Below, in pieces: positions 31,093 to 42,100 of a stretch of DNA of 64,000 nucleotides (positions are counted from its first letter, which is position 1; every line of letters starts with the position of its first letter). The notes below the pieces were generated by a model, which saw nothing but the letters and a program-made list of their open reading frames with translations, was not told where the DNA came from and did not search any database. Source of the DNA: Leptolinea sp964420995 (lineage in GTDB: Bacteria; Chloroflexota; Anaerolineae; Anaerolineales; Anaerolineaceae); assembly GCA_964420995.1 (NCBI GenBank), contig CAYQUX010000014.1:1-64000 (forward strand), written 5' to 3'. The position numbers and the translations under genes were made by a program.

Positions 31093-33009
31093 ATGTATAA
31101 AAAGACAATATTTTCTGGCAAAAAGAGCCATTGTGCATGGTTCTTTTTTTTAATTTTAATTTCCAGCCTGGTTTATTTCACAGGCATCTCCCATGAATCC
31201 ATCTGGTGGGATGAAGCATTCTCTGCGTTCATGGCAGAACATACACCCTCAGAAATCATGCATTTCATTCCCACAGATAACCACCCTCCTCTTTATTACC
31301 TCTTACTACACCTGGTGATATCCATATTTGGCAATTCGGCCTGGGCACTGCGCCTTCCATCAGCGCTGGGCGCCATTGGGTTGGTGGCACTAGGCGCGGG
31401 ACCGGTTCGCCGGATACTGGGTAATAAGGCCGCACTTATTTTTTCAGGTCTGACACTTCTTACCCCGGTTATCCTTATATACGCGCATGAAGCCAGGATG
31501 TACAGTCTTACGAATTTCAGCGTTACCGCCTGTGCCTTGTTTGGATTTCTGTCCGTAAAAGAAAACGGATTCAGAGATTGGGTAATGTTCGGACTATTCA
31601 GCCTGGTTTCAGGATACCTCCATTATTACGGGTTGATGGCCGCGTTTTTTGTGAACCTGTTTCTTTTTATCTGGATATTACGGAAATGCCGGGACCACCT
31701 GAAGTCTTTTCTCATCATGGCGGGGATTGTCACCCTTGGGTACATTCCCTGGATACAGGTATTGCTTCAACAAGTCCAGAACGTCAGCAAAGGATTTTGG
31801 GTAAGCGCTGTTTCCCTCGAAGGCATATTCAATGCCTTGATCCAGCCGTTCGCCTATAAAGAAATTTTTCCGTCGGTGACGTACAGCATGGTAATCCTGT
31901 TGATGCTATCCATGTTTGTGATTATCTCCGGCCTGGTCGTCGTATATAGAGAAAAGGTTGGCGACAAAAAGATATTTGCCATTTTTATCCTGGCGATATA
32001 TATCTGCACGTTTGTTACCCCGATCATCATCTCGCAATTTTCGCGTCCAATTTTTTACGAGAGGTATATCATTGTTCTTGACGGGTTATTCCTGTTGATG
32101 CTCAGCCTGGGGTTCAGCCTGCTGCCACACAAATGGCTTCAAATAAGTTCTCTCGCAATTTATGCAATCTTAAACTTATTCACGATCAAAGATATCTACA
32201 CCCAGTATTTTAATTATCCGATGAAGGAAGTTGCCGCTTACCTTGAGGACGAAATAAAACCCGGAGATTTGATTGTCACCTCCGAACAGTATTCCATGGG
32301 GCCCGCCCTGTATTATTTCCCGCAAGCCACTCATTATTACTCCAATAACAGTGTTGAAAAGCAATGGGAACAGGTGCTGGAGCCATTGGCGACGCGCTTG
32401 CATAAAGACAACGAAAGGGAAGATTTGCTATCCACCCACAAATCCTTCTGGTATATCAATTGCAATACCGGAAGCACTAAGAATATTGCCACCATCCTCA
32501 AGGGAATAAAGGGTTGGGAGTTGGACGGTCAGGCCAGGGTGTTTGAAGAACCTTACGCCAAATTTAACTTCACAGCGGCAAAGTATACGTACACAGGGCA
32601 GGAACAGGATTTGAAGCAGGGATCACTGAACCTGCATTTCACCGGCCTTAGACCATCAGGAAATTTGCTGATCCTGCTTTACGCCAAAGCACCCATGGAT
32701 GAAAATCCTTTCCACTCCTATTATGCGAATTTCACAAGCGAAGAAATGACCTTCCCTATTGACGGACTGGAATTTGGTGAATATGTCCTTGTCGCCTACC
32801 ATGATGAAAATGTCAATTATTACCCCGATTATGATAGGACGACCGATCTTCCCAAAGAAGGGATTGGCTTGGTTAACTGGGAGAAACTGGATCCCTCTGC
32901 CGTTCAGGCCAGTTTCAATTATGAGAATCTCAAATTCCCATTCAATGAAAAAGAGAAAACGGTGGAAATAAATATGTTTTATCCACCGTTTACCATGCTA
33001 TCGCAATAG
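31093..33009 (+). CDS. GT39/PMT_2-type membrane glycosyltransferase
   Basis: This 638-aa protein has about ten helices in its first 370 residues and a soluble C-terminal domain. After the first helix come WWDEAFSAFMAEHTPSEIMH and DNHPPLYYLLLHL, the acidic and HPP motifs of the dolichyl-phosphate-mannose-type (GT-C, PMT_2) transferases, which move sugars from lipid carriers outside the membrane. The exterior C-terminal half (about 380-638) is likely a beta-rich domain. Codon use and AT content differ from the surrounding housekeeping genes, so recent transfer is possible. It stands alone, with no glycan cluster near. Confidence 0.82.
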   Translation: MYKKTIFSGKKSHCAWFFFLILISSLVYFTGISHESIWWDEAFSAFMAEHTPSEIMHFIPTDNHPPLYYLLLHLVISIFGNSAWALRLPSALGAIGLVALGAGPVRRILGNKAALIFSGLTLLTPVILIYAHEARMYSLTNFSVTACALFGFLSVKENGFRDWVMFGLFSLVSGYLHYYGLMAAFFVNLFLFIWILRKCRDHLKSFLIMAGIVTLGYIPWIQVLLQQVQNVSKGFWVSAVSLEGIFNALIQPFAYKEIFPSVTYSMVILLMLSMFVIISGLVVVYREKVGDKKIFAIFILAIYICTFVTPIIISQFSRPIFYERYIIVLDGLFLLMLSLGFSLLPHKWLQISSLAIYAILNLFTIKDIYTQYFNYPMKEVAAYLEDEIKPGDLIVTSEQYSMGPALYYFPQATHYYSNNSVEKQWEQVLEPLATRLHKDNEREDLLSTHKSFWYINCNTGSTKNIATILKGIKGWELDGQARVFEEPYAKFNFTAAKYTYTGQEQDLKQGSLNLHFTGLRPSGNLLILLYAKAPMDENPFHSYYANFTSEEMTFPIDGLEFGEYVLVAYHDENVNYYPDYDRTTDLPKEGIGLVNWEKLDPSAVQASFNYENLKFPFNEKEKTVEINMFYPPFTMLSQ

Positions 33010-33081
33010 TAGATTGATCTACACAAGTTTCAGGAGAGAATCAACCTGGCCCAGCCTATCGCCAAAGGCAGGGGTTCATTG

Positions 33082-33087
33082 TATACT
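33082..33087 (+). promoter_or_regulatory. -10 box TATACT of the nad operon
   Basis: TATACT lies 31 bp before the nadC ATG, and GAGGAA (33105-33110) is the ribosome site. No clear -35 box is visible. An NAD-responsive operator could not be recognised. Confidence 0.45.
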
Positions 33088-33118
33088 CGGATTGACTCTT
33101 GACCGAGGAACCTGACCC

Positions 33119-33970
33119 ATGACCACATCTCCATCCGCCATCACCCCTGAAATACTGGATTGCATCCGCCGCGCGCTGGCCGAAGACATCGGCCCGGGCG
33201 ATGTGACCACCAACGCCATCGTCCCGGTGGATGCTCTGATGAAGGGGCGTGTCATCGCCAAACAGGCCGGCATTGTGGCCGGGTTGGATGTGGCCAGGGT
33301 TGTCTACGAAATGGTCAACCCGCGCGTGAAATTCACCCCGCAAGTGGACGAAGGCGCGCGCGTGGAAAACCGGACCCTGCTGGCCAGTGTGGAAGGTCCC
33401 GCCCGCGCGCTGCTCACCGGTGAACGTACCGCCCTCAATTTTCTGGGGCGCATGTCGGGCATCGCCACCATGACCGGTCAATATATGGCTGCCGTGGCTG
33501 GCACAAAAGCCGTGATTCTCGACACGCGCAAGACCGTCCCCGGCTTGCGCGACCTGGATAAGCTTGCCGTCAAACGCGGCGGCGGCCATAATCACCGCCA
33601 CGCGCTATACGATATGGTGCTGATCAAGGATAATCACATTGATTTCGCCGGTTCCATCACCAGAGCCGTGGAAATGGCGCGCGCCGCGACAAAGAAATTG
33701 CAAATCGAAGTGGAAACGCGCACTCTGGCCGACGTGACCGAAGCCCTCAACCTGGGGGTCGATTGGATCATGCTGGACAATATGACACCTGACATGATGC
33801 GCGAAGCCGTCCACATGGTAAGCGGCAAAGCAAAGCTGGAAGCCTCGGGCAATATTACTTTGGATACGATCCGGGCGGCGGCTGAAACAGGAGTAGACTT
33901 TATTTCGGTAGGCGCCCTCACCCACTCGGTGATCGTCTTCGATGTCAGTTTCAAATATGAAGGTAAATAA
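33119..33970 (+). CDS. nadC: nicotinate-nucleotide pyrophosphorylase (carboxylating)
   Basis: This 283-aa quinolinate phosphoribosyltransferase makes nicotinate mononucleotide from quinolinate and PRPP. Signatures are ALAEDIGPGDVTTNAIVP, GERTALNFLGRMSGIAT, LDTRKTVPGLRDLDKLAVKRGGGHNHR, LIKDNHI and the C-terminal EASGNITLDTI with SVGALTHS. The length is normal. It is the first gene of nadC-nadA-nadB, with 3 bp to nadA. Confidence 0.97.
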   Translation: MTTSPSAITPEILDCIRRALAEDIGPGDVTTNAIVPVDALMKGRVIAKQAGIVAGLDVARVVYEMVNPRVKFTPQVDEGARVENRTLLASVEGPARALLTGERTALNFLGRMSGIATMTGQYMAAVAGTKAVILDTRKTVPGLRDLDKLAVKRGGGHNHRHALYDMVLIKDNHIDFAGSITRAVEMARAATKKLQIEVETRTLADVTEALNLGVDWIMLDNMTPDMMREAVHMVSGKAKLEASGNITLDTIRAAAETGVDFISVGALTHSVIVFDVSFKYEGK

Positions 33971-33973
33971 AAA

Positions 33974-35005
33974 ATGAACGTACAGGAAATGTATGCGAAA
34001 TTGAAACACAGTATGGGCGGCGTTATCCCCGACGGTGAGCTGCGTTACAAGGCGGAATTGGCCGTAGAGATCAATCGCCTGAAAAAGGAACGCAACGCGG
34101 TTATTCTGGGGCACAACTACATGGAACCCGTCCTCTACCAGTCGATTTCCGACTATGTCGGCGATTCGCTGGAACTCAGCCGCAAAGCCGCCGCCACCGA
34201 CAAGGACGTGATCGTCTTCTGCGGTGTCAAGTTCATGGCGGAGACCGCCAAGATCCTCAACCCCACCAAGACGGTGCTGCTGCCTTCGGACGCCGGCTGC
34301 TCCCTGGCGGCCAGTATCACCGCAGCAGATGTCCGCGCCTTGAAAGCGCGCTATCCCGGCGTGCCTGTGGTCACCTACGTGAACACCTACGCGGATGTAA
34401 AAGCTGAATCGGATATTTGCTGCACCTCGGGCAACGCCGTGGCGGTGGTCAATTCGCTCGGTTCGCAAACCGTCATCTTCCTGCCGGATGAATTCCTGGC
34501 GGGCAATGTGGCGCGCGAAACCGGCAAGCACATCATCTATCCCACGCTGACCATGCCCGCCGCGCCTTCCACTGACCTGGATTACCAGATGATCGGTTGG
34601 AAGGGCCGCTGTGAGGTGCACGAGAAATATACTGTCGAAGATATCCGCACCGTGCGCGAGCAATACCCTGATGTGCTCATTCTGGCGCACCCGGAGTGCA
34701 GCCCTGAGGTATGCGCCGCGTCCGATTTTTCCGGCAGCACCATGGCGATGATCCGCTACGTGGAAAAGACCCACGCACCGCATTACCTGCTGCTTACCGA
34801 ATGTTCCATGGGCGACAACATCGCCGCTGCCAACCCGGATAAGGACATGCTACGCCTGTGCATGGTGCGCTGCCCGCACATGAATCAGATCACCCTGGAG
34901 AACACGCTGGAATCGCTGCGTGAAAACAAAATTCAAATCGAAGTACCGGAAGAGATCCGCGTGAAAGCCGTCCGCGCGGTGGAGCGTATGATCGCCATTG
35001 GCTGA
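33974..35005 (+). CDS. nadA: quinolinate synthase
   Basis: This 343-aa [4Fe-4S] enzyme condenses iminoaspartate with dihydroxyacetone phosphate. It has VILGHNYMEPVLYQ, FCGVKFMAETAKIL, the ligand cysteines in CGVKF, HPECSPEV and MVRCPHMNQITLENTLESL, and CCTSGNA. The ribosome site is AAGGTAA. The iron-sulfur cluster makes it oxygen-sensitive, which fits an anaerobe. nadB starts 8 bp before its stop. Confidence 0.96.
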   Translation: MNVQEMYAKLKHSMGGVIPDGELRYKAELAVEINRLKKERNAVILGHNYMEPVLYQSISDYVGDSLELSRKAAATDKDVIVFCGVKFMAETAKILNPTKTVLLPSDAGCSLAASITAADVRALKARYPGVPVVTYVNTYADVKAESDICCTSGNAVAVVNSLGSQTVIFLPDEFLAGNVARETGKHIIYPTLTMPAAPSTDLDYQMIGWKGRCEVHEKYTVEDIRTVREQYPDVLILAHPECSPEVCAASDFSGSTMAMIRYVEKTHAPHYLLLTECSMGDNIAAANPDKDMLRLCMVRCPHMNQITLENTLESLRENKIQIEVPEEIRVKAVRAVERMIAIG

Positions 35006-36629
35006 CAAACAGGTCCATCTCGATACGACACATGTGTTGATCATCGGCAGCGGCATTGCCGGTGCCACCGCTGCGCTGCGCCTGGCCGAAGATCCTGGTT
35101 GCAAAATTCTGGTCATCACCCGGGACCCCGACCCGCACGAGTCCAACTCGCGTTACGCGCAGGGCGGCATTGTTGGCCACGGGCATGACGACAACGCGGA
35201 CCTGCTGGTCAAGGATGTGCTGGCAGCCGGAGCGGGCGCCAGTTCGCCGAAAGCAGCGCGCATTCTGGCTGAAGAAGGCCCGCGTCTGCTGCAGGACGTG
35301 TTAATCGACAAAGCCCATATTCATTTCGACAGTGAACCGGATGGGGAGCCGGAATACGGCCGCGAAGCTGCCCATTCCAGACGCCGCATTCTGCATGTGG
35401 GTGACGGCACCGGCCTTGCGATCATCAACGGGCTTGTGGAAACGATGAAGCAATGCCCGAATATCACCATCCTGCCCAACATGACCGCCGTCGACCTGAT
35501 CACCTTCCCGCACCATTCGCGTGACCCGCTGCTGACCTATGATCCGCTGGTGTGCCACGGCGCGTTCGCCTTTGACCGCAAAGCGCGCACCGTGCACCGC
35601 TACCTGGCGGATATGACCATTCTGGCCACTGGCGGCATCGGGCGTATTTACCGCAACACCTCCAACCCGGCCGGTGCCCGCGGAGACGGCCTTGCCATGG
35701 CGCACCGCGCCGGCGCGCGGATTGTCAACGCGGAATACGTGCAGTTCCACCCCACCACTCTGATCGCCCCCGGGGCCGATGGCTTCCTGATCAGCGAGGC
35801 CGTACGCGGCGAGGGCGGGGTGCTGCTCACTCCTGACGGACGAGCCTTCATGGCGGATTACGCTCCCCAGTGGAAAGACCTTGCCCCGCGTGACGTGGTC
35901 GCCCGTGCCATTCATCACCAGATGGAAACCCGCGGCTATTCCTATGTGCTTCTGGACATCGCCACCCACATGGATTCTGAAGCCATCCGCGAACGCTTCC
36001 CCAACATCTACGCCACCTGCCTGAAAGCGGGTATCGATATCACCAAAGAACCCATCCCGGTAGTGCCCGCCGCGCATTACTTCTGCGGAGGCGTGCTGGT
36101 GGACGAATGGGGCCGCACGAACATCGATAACCTGTACGCCGTTGGCGAGATCAGTTGCACCGGCTTGCACGGCGCCAACCGTCTGGCTTCCACATCCCTT
36201 TTGGAAGGGCTGGTTTGGGGTGACCGTTCCGCGCGGGATATCGCGCAGAGACTGAAAGACTGCGCCGGGCAGATCCTGCCCGCCCGTGAGGAAATCCCCC
36301 AGTGGGATGAAAGCGGCCTCTTGGAAGACGCCGATTCCGCCCTCATTCAGGGTGACATGCAGACCATCCAGAACATCATGTGGCATTACGTCGGCCTGGC
36401 GCGCAGCGAGGAACGCCTTTCGCGCGCCATCCGTGAATTGCGCCACCTGTGGAACGAGATTGAGACCTTCTACCGCACCACAAAACTGAGCGACGGCCTG
36501 ATCGGTCTACGCAATGAAGTGGAAGTCGCGCTGATCATCGCACAGGCCGCCCTGCATAACCGTCACAGCCGCGGCTGTCACTACCGCGAAGATGCCGCCG
36601 ACGCCTACGAAGGTGACCGGTTAATATAA
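34998..36629 (+). CDS. nadB: L-aspartate oxidase
   Basis: This 543-aa FAD enzyme oxidises aspartate to iminoaspartate, using oxygen or, in anaerobes, fumarate. The FAD motif is VLIIGSGIAGATAALRLAE and the conserved blocks are NSRYAQGGIVGHG, GGIGRIYRNTSNPAGARGDG, EYVQFHPTTL, SEAVRGEGGVLL and CTGLHGANRLASTSLLEGLVWG. The start is TTG 34998 (MADKQVHLD), overlapping nadA by 8 bp. No ATG start is close to the FAD motif. It ends 3 bp from the convergent panE-like gene. Confidence 0.95.
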   Translation: MADKQVHLDTTHVLIIGSGIAGATAALRLAEDPGCKILVITRDPDPHESNSRYAQGGIVGHGHDDNADLLVKDVLAAGAGASSPKAARILAEEGPRLLQDVLIDKAHIHFDSEPDGEPEYGREAAHSRRRILHVGDGTGLAIINGLVETMKQCPNITILPNMTAVDLITFPHHSRDPLLTYDPLVCHGAFAFDRKARTVHRYLADMTILATGGIGRIYRNTSNPAGARGDGLAMAHRAGARIVNAEYVQFHPTTLIAPGADGFLISEAVRGEGGVLLTPDGRAFMADYAPQWKDLAPRDVVARAIHHQMETRGYSYVLLDIATHMDSEAIRERFPNIYATCLKAGIDITKEPIPVVPAAHYFCGGVLVDEWGRTNIDNLYAVGEISCTGLHGANRLASTSLLEGLVWGDRSARDIAQRLKDCAGQILPAREEIPQWDESGLLEDADSALIQGDMQTIQNIMWHYVGLARSEERLSRAIRELRHLWNEIETFYRTTKLSDGLIGLRNEVEVALIIAQAALHNRHSRGCHYREDAADAYEGDRLI

Positions 36630-36632
36630 GAA

Positions 36633-37574
36633 TCAATACTTCTGAATATACTGTGCCATCTCATCCCAGGCCGGTGTATCGATACCGGCCTTTTGCTTGA
36701 TTGACAGAAAATCGTTATATAAACGCCGCATTTCGTCTGGAGCGGACATGGCATGGTCACTGGCGGCAAGTTTCCCCACCGGTGTGGCTGACATGATCTT
36801 CAACAACCAGTACGTCTTTGAACGGTCACGCTCAAGAAAACCGTCATCTTCCGGGGGCATAATTGGATAGCCGGCGGCTTTAACCATCCGGTACGCATCA
36901 TTTATGGCGTCCAGAATCTTATTTAGCATCCGTTTATCCCAGGCCACCCGGTGTAAATCTCCATCGGCATAATAGCAGGCGAAAGCTATGGGCAGCACAA
37001 ACGCGGCATGGCATTTCAGCCAGGCAGACATATTCTCGCTGAATGTCAACCGATAGTCTGTGTTGGCAAAAGCCAGTTTGATCTTCCCTGTCAATACATC
37101 ATCTCTACCGGGGAATCCCAGTGTCATGTATCCCGGTCCCGCGTGAATACTGATCACCCGGCCACCCTCACGGCGTCCTCCGCTGGATTGGAAACCAAAA
37201 GCCAGCCTTTTTTCTACCGGACTGGTACGAAGAATTTCTTCCACAACCTCTTCCATGGTGGGATTATTCCCCACAAGAACATAATCACGGCAACCGGTAC
37301 TTGCGCTGATTTTTGGAAGGATCGAGTCCAGTTGCTGCCGTTGAACGACCACAAAGCAAAGATCGTACACATCCTCCGCGGCAAGTTTATCCACAAGGGC
37401 CACCCGGTCGGTCGTTGTCCGCAATTGTAAATAATGCCTGATGACCAACCCCTGGCTTCTCAATTCATCCAATCGATTGCCCCGGGCCAGCAAAGTGACA
37501 TCATTTCCCCCTCTATGAAGAACATGGGCCAGCAGGCTGCCCAGAACACCGGCACCATAAACAAGAATCCTCAC
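36633..37574 (-). CDS. ketopantoate reductase-like (ApbA/PanE family) oxidoreductase
   Basis: This 313-aa protein begins with the NADP Rossmann motif ILVYGAGVLGSLLAHVL, then LLARGNRLDELRSQGL, as in ketopantoate reductases. The middle carries GNNPTMEEVVEEIL and GGRRE, and the C-terminal domain is helical. The catalytic Lys found in PanE within a LNTALNP-like context (KxxxN) is replaced by AWLKCHAAFVLP, where Lys is present but the following residues differ. The true substrate may be another 2-oxo acid. Start GTG 37574, with GGAG close before it. An ATG start is not available at the conserved N-terminus. Confidence 0.72.
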   Translation of the reverse strand: MRILVYGAGVLGSLLAHVLHRGGNDVTLLARGNRLDELRSQGLVIRHYLQLRTTTDRVALVDKLAAEDVYDLCFVVVQRQQLDSILPKISASTGCRDYVLVGNNPTMEEVVEEILRTSPVEKRLAFGFQSSGGRREGGRVISIHAGPGYMTLGFPGRDDVLTGKIKLAFANTDYRLTFSENMSAWLKCHAAFVLPIAFACYYADGDLHRVAWDKRMLNKILDAINDAYRMVKAAGYPIMPPEDDGFLERDRSKTYWLLKIMSATPVGKLAASDHAMSAPDEMRRLYNDFLSIKQKAGIDTPAWDEMAQYIQKY

Positions 37575-37699
37575 AGTTCTCCATCCATTTCTTCAGGCAT
37601 TATTAGCCGCAAGCAGAGTTTTCTGGTTTTCTTCCAAATTTCTTATACAAAAAGCCCATTCAGGCCGCATTAACAAGGTTATTGAGTTTGATAAATGAG

Positions 37700-37705
37700 T
37701 ATAAT
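37700..37705 (+). promoter_or_regulatory. TATAAT -10 box of lpd-secA
   Basis: A perfect TATAAT lies in an AT-rich gap, giving a leader of about 80 nt. The gap between panE and lpd (37575-37790) shows no gene. No clear -35 box at the normal spacing. Confidence 0.5.
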
Positions 37706-37790
37706 CCAACTGTTTATGAATTAACAACACAAAAAAGAGAGTTGCCGTCGTGGACTTTCATTCACACACAGTATGAGAAAAGAGGATGTT

Positions 37791-39188
37791 ATGGCAGAGT
37801 ATGATGTCGTGGTAATTGGCGCCGGTCCCGGTGGATATGTCAGCGCGATTCGCGCGTCCCAGTTGGGACTGAAGACGGCCATAGTGGATAAACAATGGAT
37901 GGGCGGAGTATGTTTGAACGTGGGCTGCATTCCCTCCAAAGCATTGTTGAAGAACGCCGAACTGGCACATACCCTGCGCGAACGCGCCAAAGATTTCGGC
38001 ATCTCTTTTGAGAATTTGAAACTGGATTTCAGCGCGGCTGTCAAACGCTCCCGCCAGGTTTCCGATCGCCTGACCAAGGGCGTCGGGTTCCTGATGAAGA
38101 AGAACAATGTTGATGTTTTCATGGGCAACGCTGTTTTGAAAAATAAGACCACCGTCACCGTCACGGCGGCTGACGGCAAAGCTCAGGACCTGTCAGCGAA
38201 AAACATCATCATCGCCACCGGTTCCTATTCCACCCCCATACCCGGGGTGGCCATGGACGGCAAGAAGATTGTCTCTTACAAAGAGGCCATCCTGCAGGAA
38301 AACCTGCCGGCATCTGTTGTCGTGATCGGCGGCGGGGCTATCGGTCTCGAATTCTCCACCGTGTGGAGTTCCTATGGCAGCAAGGTGACCATTGTCGAGA
38401 TGCTGCCGCACATTGCCCCATTGGAAGATGTTGAGGTCAGTACCGAATTGGAGAAAGCCTTCAAGAAAAATCACATTGACATACTCACCGGGCATAAAGT
38501 GCTTTCTGTAGAAGCCACCGACAATGGAGTGAAAGTCAAAGTCTCCAGCGCGGAAGGCGAGAAGACCATCGAAGCCGAACAGGCGCTTGTAGCCATCGGC
38601 TTCAAACCCACTACCGCCGGACTGGGGCTGGAAACCGTGGGTGTCAAATTGACCGAACGCGGACATATTGCCATTGACGACCACATGGCCACCAATGTGC
38701 CGGGAATCTATGCCATTGGTGATGTGACCGGCAAATTCCTGCTGGCGCATGTAGCTTCCGCGCAGGGCATGGTGGCAGCCGAGACCATCGCCAAGCATGA
38801 GACCGTCAAACTGGACTACACCATGATGCCCCGTGCCACCTACTGTCATCCGCAGGTGGCATCCTTCGGTTATACCGAAGCCCAGGCCAGAGAAAAAGGT
38901 CTGGAAATCAAAGTCAGTAAATTCCCCTTCATGGTCAACGGCAAGAGCCTTGGCCTTGGGGAGACCACCGGTTTCGCCAAGATCATCACCGACGCGAAAT
39001 ACGGCGAAATCCTCGGCGCGCACCTGATCGGGCCGGAAGTCTCTGAACTGCTGCCGGAATTAACCCTGGCGCAGCGCATGGAGATCACCGCGGAAGAGAT
39101 TGCCCGCACCGTGCACGCCCATCCCACTTTAAGCGAGGTCTTGATGGAGGCTGCCCACGGCGTGAGCGGTCAAACCATTCATATATAA
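37791..39188 (+). CDS. lpdA: dihydrolipoyl dehydrogenase
   Basis: This 465-aa E3-type flavoenzyme re-oxidises dihydrolipoyl groups of 2-oxoacid dehydrogenases or the glycine cleavage system with NAD. It has the FAD motif VVVIGAGPGGYVSAIRA, the redox disulfide GGVCLNVGCIPSKALLK (Cys41, Cys46), the NAD motif VVVIGGGAIGLEFSTVW, AIGDVTGKFLLAHVAS and the C-terminal HAHPTLSEVLMEA with His-Glu. Start ATG 37791, with AGAGGA upstream. No E1 or E2 gene is near. secA follows by 3 bp. Confidence 0.95.
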   Translation: MAEYDVVVIGAGPGGYVSAIRASQLGLKTAIVDKQWMGGVCLNVGCIPSKALLKNAELAHTLRERAKDFGISFENLKLDFSAAVKRSRQVSDRLTKGVGFLMKKNNVDVFMGNAVLKNKTTVTVTAADGKAQDLSAKNIIIATGSYSTPIPGVAMDGKKIVSYKEAILQENLPASVVVIGGGAIGLEFSTVWSSYGSKVTIVEMLPHIAPLEDVEVSTELEKAFKKNHIDILTGHKVLSVEATDNGVKVKVSSAEGEKTIEAEQALVAIGFKPTTAGLGLETVGVKLTERGHIAIDDHMATNVPGIYAIGDVTGKFLLAHVASAQGMVAAETIAKHETVKLDYTMMPRATYCHPQVASFGYTEAQAREKGLEIKVSKFPFMVNGKSLGLGETTGFAKIITDAKYGEILGAHLIGPEVSELLPELTLAQRMEITAEEIARTVHAHPTLSEVLMEAAHGVSGQTIHI

Positions 39189-39191
39189 AGC

Positions 39192-42100
39192 ATGTTCCAG
39201 AATATCGTAAAAGTCCTGGGGGGAGACCCTCACAAACGGGAAGTTCAGAAGATGGCTCCCATCCTCGAGCAGATCAACCTGCTCGAGGATGAGTATGAAA
39301 AACTGAGCAACGAAGCCCTGCTTGCCAAAACCGCGGAATTCAAACAGCGGCTGGCGGGCGGAACCAGTCTGGATGACCTGCTGCCCGAAGCATTCGCTGC
39401 CGTGCGGGAAGCCGGCAAGCGTACCATCGGATTGCGGCACTATGACGTGCAGATGATCGGCGGCCTGAGCCTGCACCGCGGCAACATCTCTGAGATGCGC
39501 ACCGGTGAAGGTAAGACTCTGGTAGCCACCCTGCCGCTGTACCTTAACGCCCTCACCGGTCGCGGGGTACACCTGGTAACCGTCAATGATTATCTGGCGC
39601 GGCGTGATGCGCGCTGGATGGCGCCGGTTTACCAGGCGCTTGGCCTGACCGTCGGCGTGCTGCAAATGGCCGCCCGTACAGAGAACGGCAAGAACGCCTT
39701 CCTGGTCGACCTGACAAAAACGTCGCCGCATGAAGACCAGCACCAGCTCCAGATGGTTACGCGCGCCGATGCCTACAAGGCGGATATCACCTACGGCACG
39801 AACAGTGAATTCGGTTTTGACTACCTGCGCGACAATCTGACCATGACGCTGCAAGAACGCGTGCAGCGCGGGCATTACTACGCCATCGTGGATGAGGTGG
39901 ACAACATCCTCATCGATGAAGCCCGCACGCCGTTGATCATCAGCGGCCCGGCCGCCGACCAGGCGGAGTGGTATATACGCATGGCACAGGTGGTGCGCCA
40001 GCTTCAACCGGAAGATTACGATATTAATGAAAAAGACCGCACCGTCTCATTGACTGAGATTGGCGAATCGCATGTGGAGGATATTCTCGGCGAAACCTTG
40101 CGCGATCCCGACCGTCCGGAAGATATCACCCCTGAGCAGGCGCAGAAGCTGGGTTACTTGGAACAGGCATTGCGTGCCCAGTTCCTCTTCCGCCGCAATA
40201 AGGATTATCTCGTCCAGGCCGGAAAAGTGGTCATCGTGGACGAGTTCACCGGACGTCTGATGCCCGGCCGCCGTTGGTCTGACGGTCTGCACCAGGCAGT
40301 GGAAGCCAAGGAAGGCGTCAGGGTGGAGGCGGAAAACGTGACCTACGCCACCATCACCCTGCAGAATTACTTCCGCATGTACGAAAAGCTGGCCGGCATG
40401 ACCGGTACCGCGCTGACCGAATCGGAAGAGTTTTACAAGATCTACAAGCTGGACGTTCTCCCCATTCCCACCAACCTGGAATACCAGGCCACCAAGAACG
40501 ATTCGCCGTTGGAAGAAGTTAATACGAAAGATGATGACGGCTATAAAGTAGCCTACTTCTCCCGCCGTAACGAAGCGGATAAGAAACCCGTATACTGGCG
40601 CCGCAAGGATTACCCCGATGTGGTCTACCGTTCGGAAGAAGCCAAATTACGCGCCATCTCTCTGGAGATCATCGAACGCCACATTAAAGGACAGCCCATA
40701 CTGGTGGGCACCACATCTGTGGAGCACAGCGAGTTGCTGGGCGACCGTCTGCGTGCGGAACCCGTGCGCACATTGCTGCAAACGGTTCTTATTCGTCAAC
40801 TATGGCTGGAAAAGAATAACCGCCAGGATGACGAACGCGCCATTCCCGAGTTGGAATTCCTGAATACTCCCGTTGACCAATTGCGTGCCGGTGATATGCG
40901 CCAGTTTGCCCGTTCTCTCGATCTATCACTTAACCTGGAAGATCCCGAAAACCTTGAACGCCTGAGCACATTCTTCCACTTTGATGAAAGCCTGAAGCCC
41001 CGCCTGATCAGTGTACTGCAGGCCGGTATTCCCCAATCGGTGTTAAATGCCCGCAAGCATGATGAAGAATCACAGATCATTGCCCGCGCAGGCGCGTTCG
41101 GCGCTGTGACCATCGCCACCAACATGGCCGGCCGCGGTGTGGATATCAAACTGGGCGGCGAACTGCCCGAAGATACCCTGGCTGACGTCAACCATGTGAT
41201 CGCCAAAACCGGGCAGGATCCGTACGGCATGAACAACGAGGAACGCCGCCGGGTTCTGAGTACTATCTCTCCAGATGATTACGGGATTTACGAAGAACAG
41301 GTGAAAGCCTTTCTTCAATACATGGATGACATGGAGCGCGTCAGAGAGCTGGGCGGCCTGCATGTGATCGGCTCCGAACGGCACGAAGCCCGCCGGATTG
41401 ACAATCAGTTGCGCGGCCGCGCTGCCCGCCAGGGCGACCCCGGCTCATCTCGCTTCTACCTGTCCTTAAACGATGAATTGATGCGCCTGTTTGGCGGCCC
41501 CAATGTGGAGAACCTGCTCAAACGGTTGAATATCGATGAAAGTCTGCCCATCGAAAGCGGCATGGTCGGGCGGCTGGTCGAACAATCGCAGGAACGCGTG
41601 GAAGGTTCCAACTTTGATGTCCGCAAGCACCTGCTGGAATATGACGATGTGCTGAACACGCAGCGCAAGCGTATTTATTCACAGCGCGACATGGTCTTCA
41701 CCAAGGAAGACCTGAGCGAAGATGTCATGGACATGCTGCACTCGGAATTGAAAGTGCGTATCCCTGCCGGTTTGAAGGATGAGGAAGGTCCCTGGCGGCT
41801 GCTGGCTTACCTGGAAGAGATCCAACCGCCGCTCAGCTATGACAATATCAGCTATCCATCTTTCAGCTTCCGATTGCTGGTCAACGAGATCCGTAAGGAC
41901 CTGCCCAAAGGCGAGATATCGCTGGAAGGTCTGCAGGCTGTGCTTGTCAATCTCGCCGAACAGACGCTCGCGGCGGAAGATGAGCACCTGTTACGCAGCC
42001 TGAACAACTTGCTTGAATCCACCGGCGCGTCATTGCAAACGCAGATTGACGAACGATTTGACACCCTTGATACCTATTTCGAGGGTATCGGAGATGTGGA

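Noticed and set aside
33605..34783. 392-codon open frame on the minus strand opposite nadC and nadA
   Set aside because: Wholly antisense to two well-supported genes. High-GC genes often leave long open frames on the other strand. The His/Gly/Arg-rich protein has no family features.
35301..36446. 381-codon open frame antisense to nadB
   Set aside because: Shadow of nadB codon bias, no start signal and no recognisable domains.
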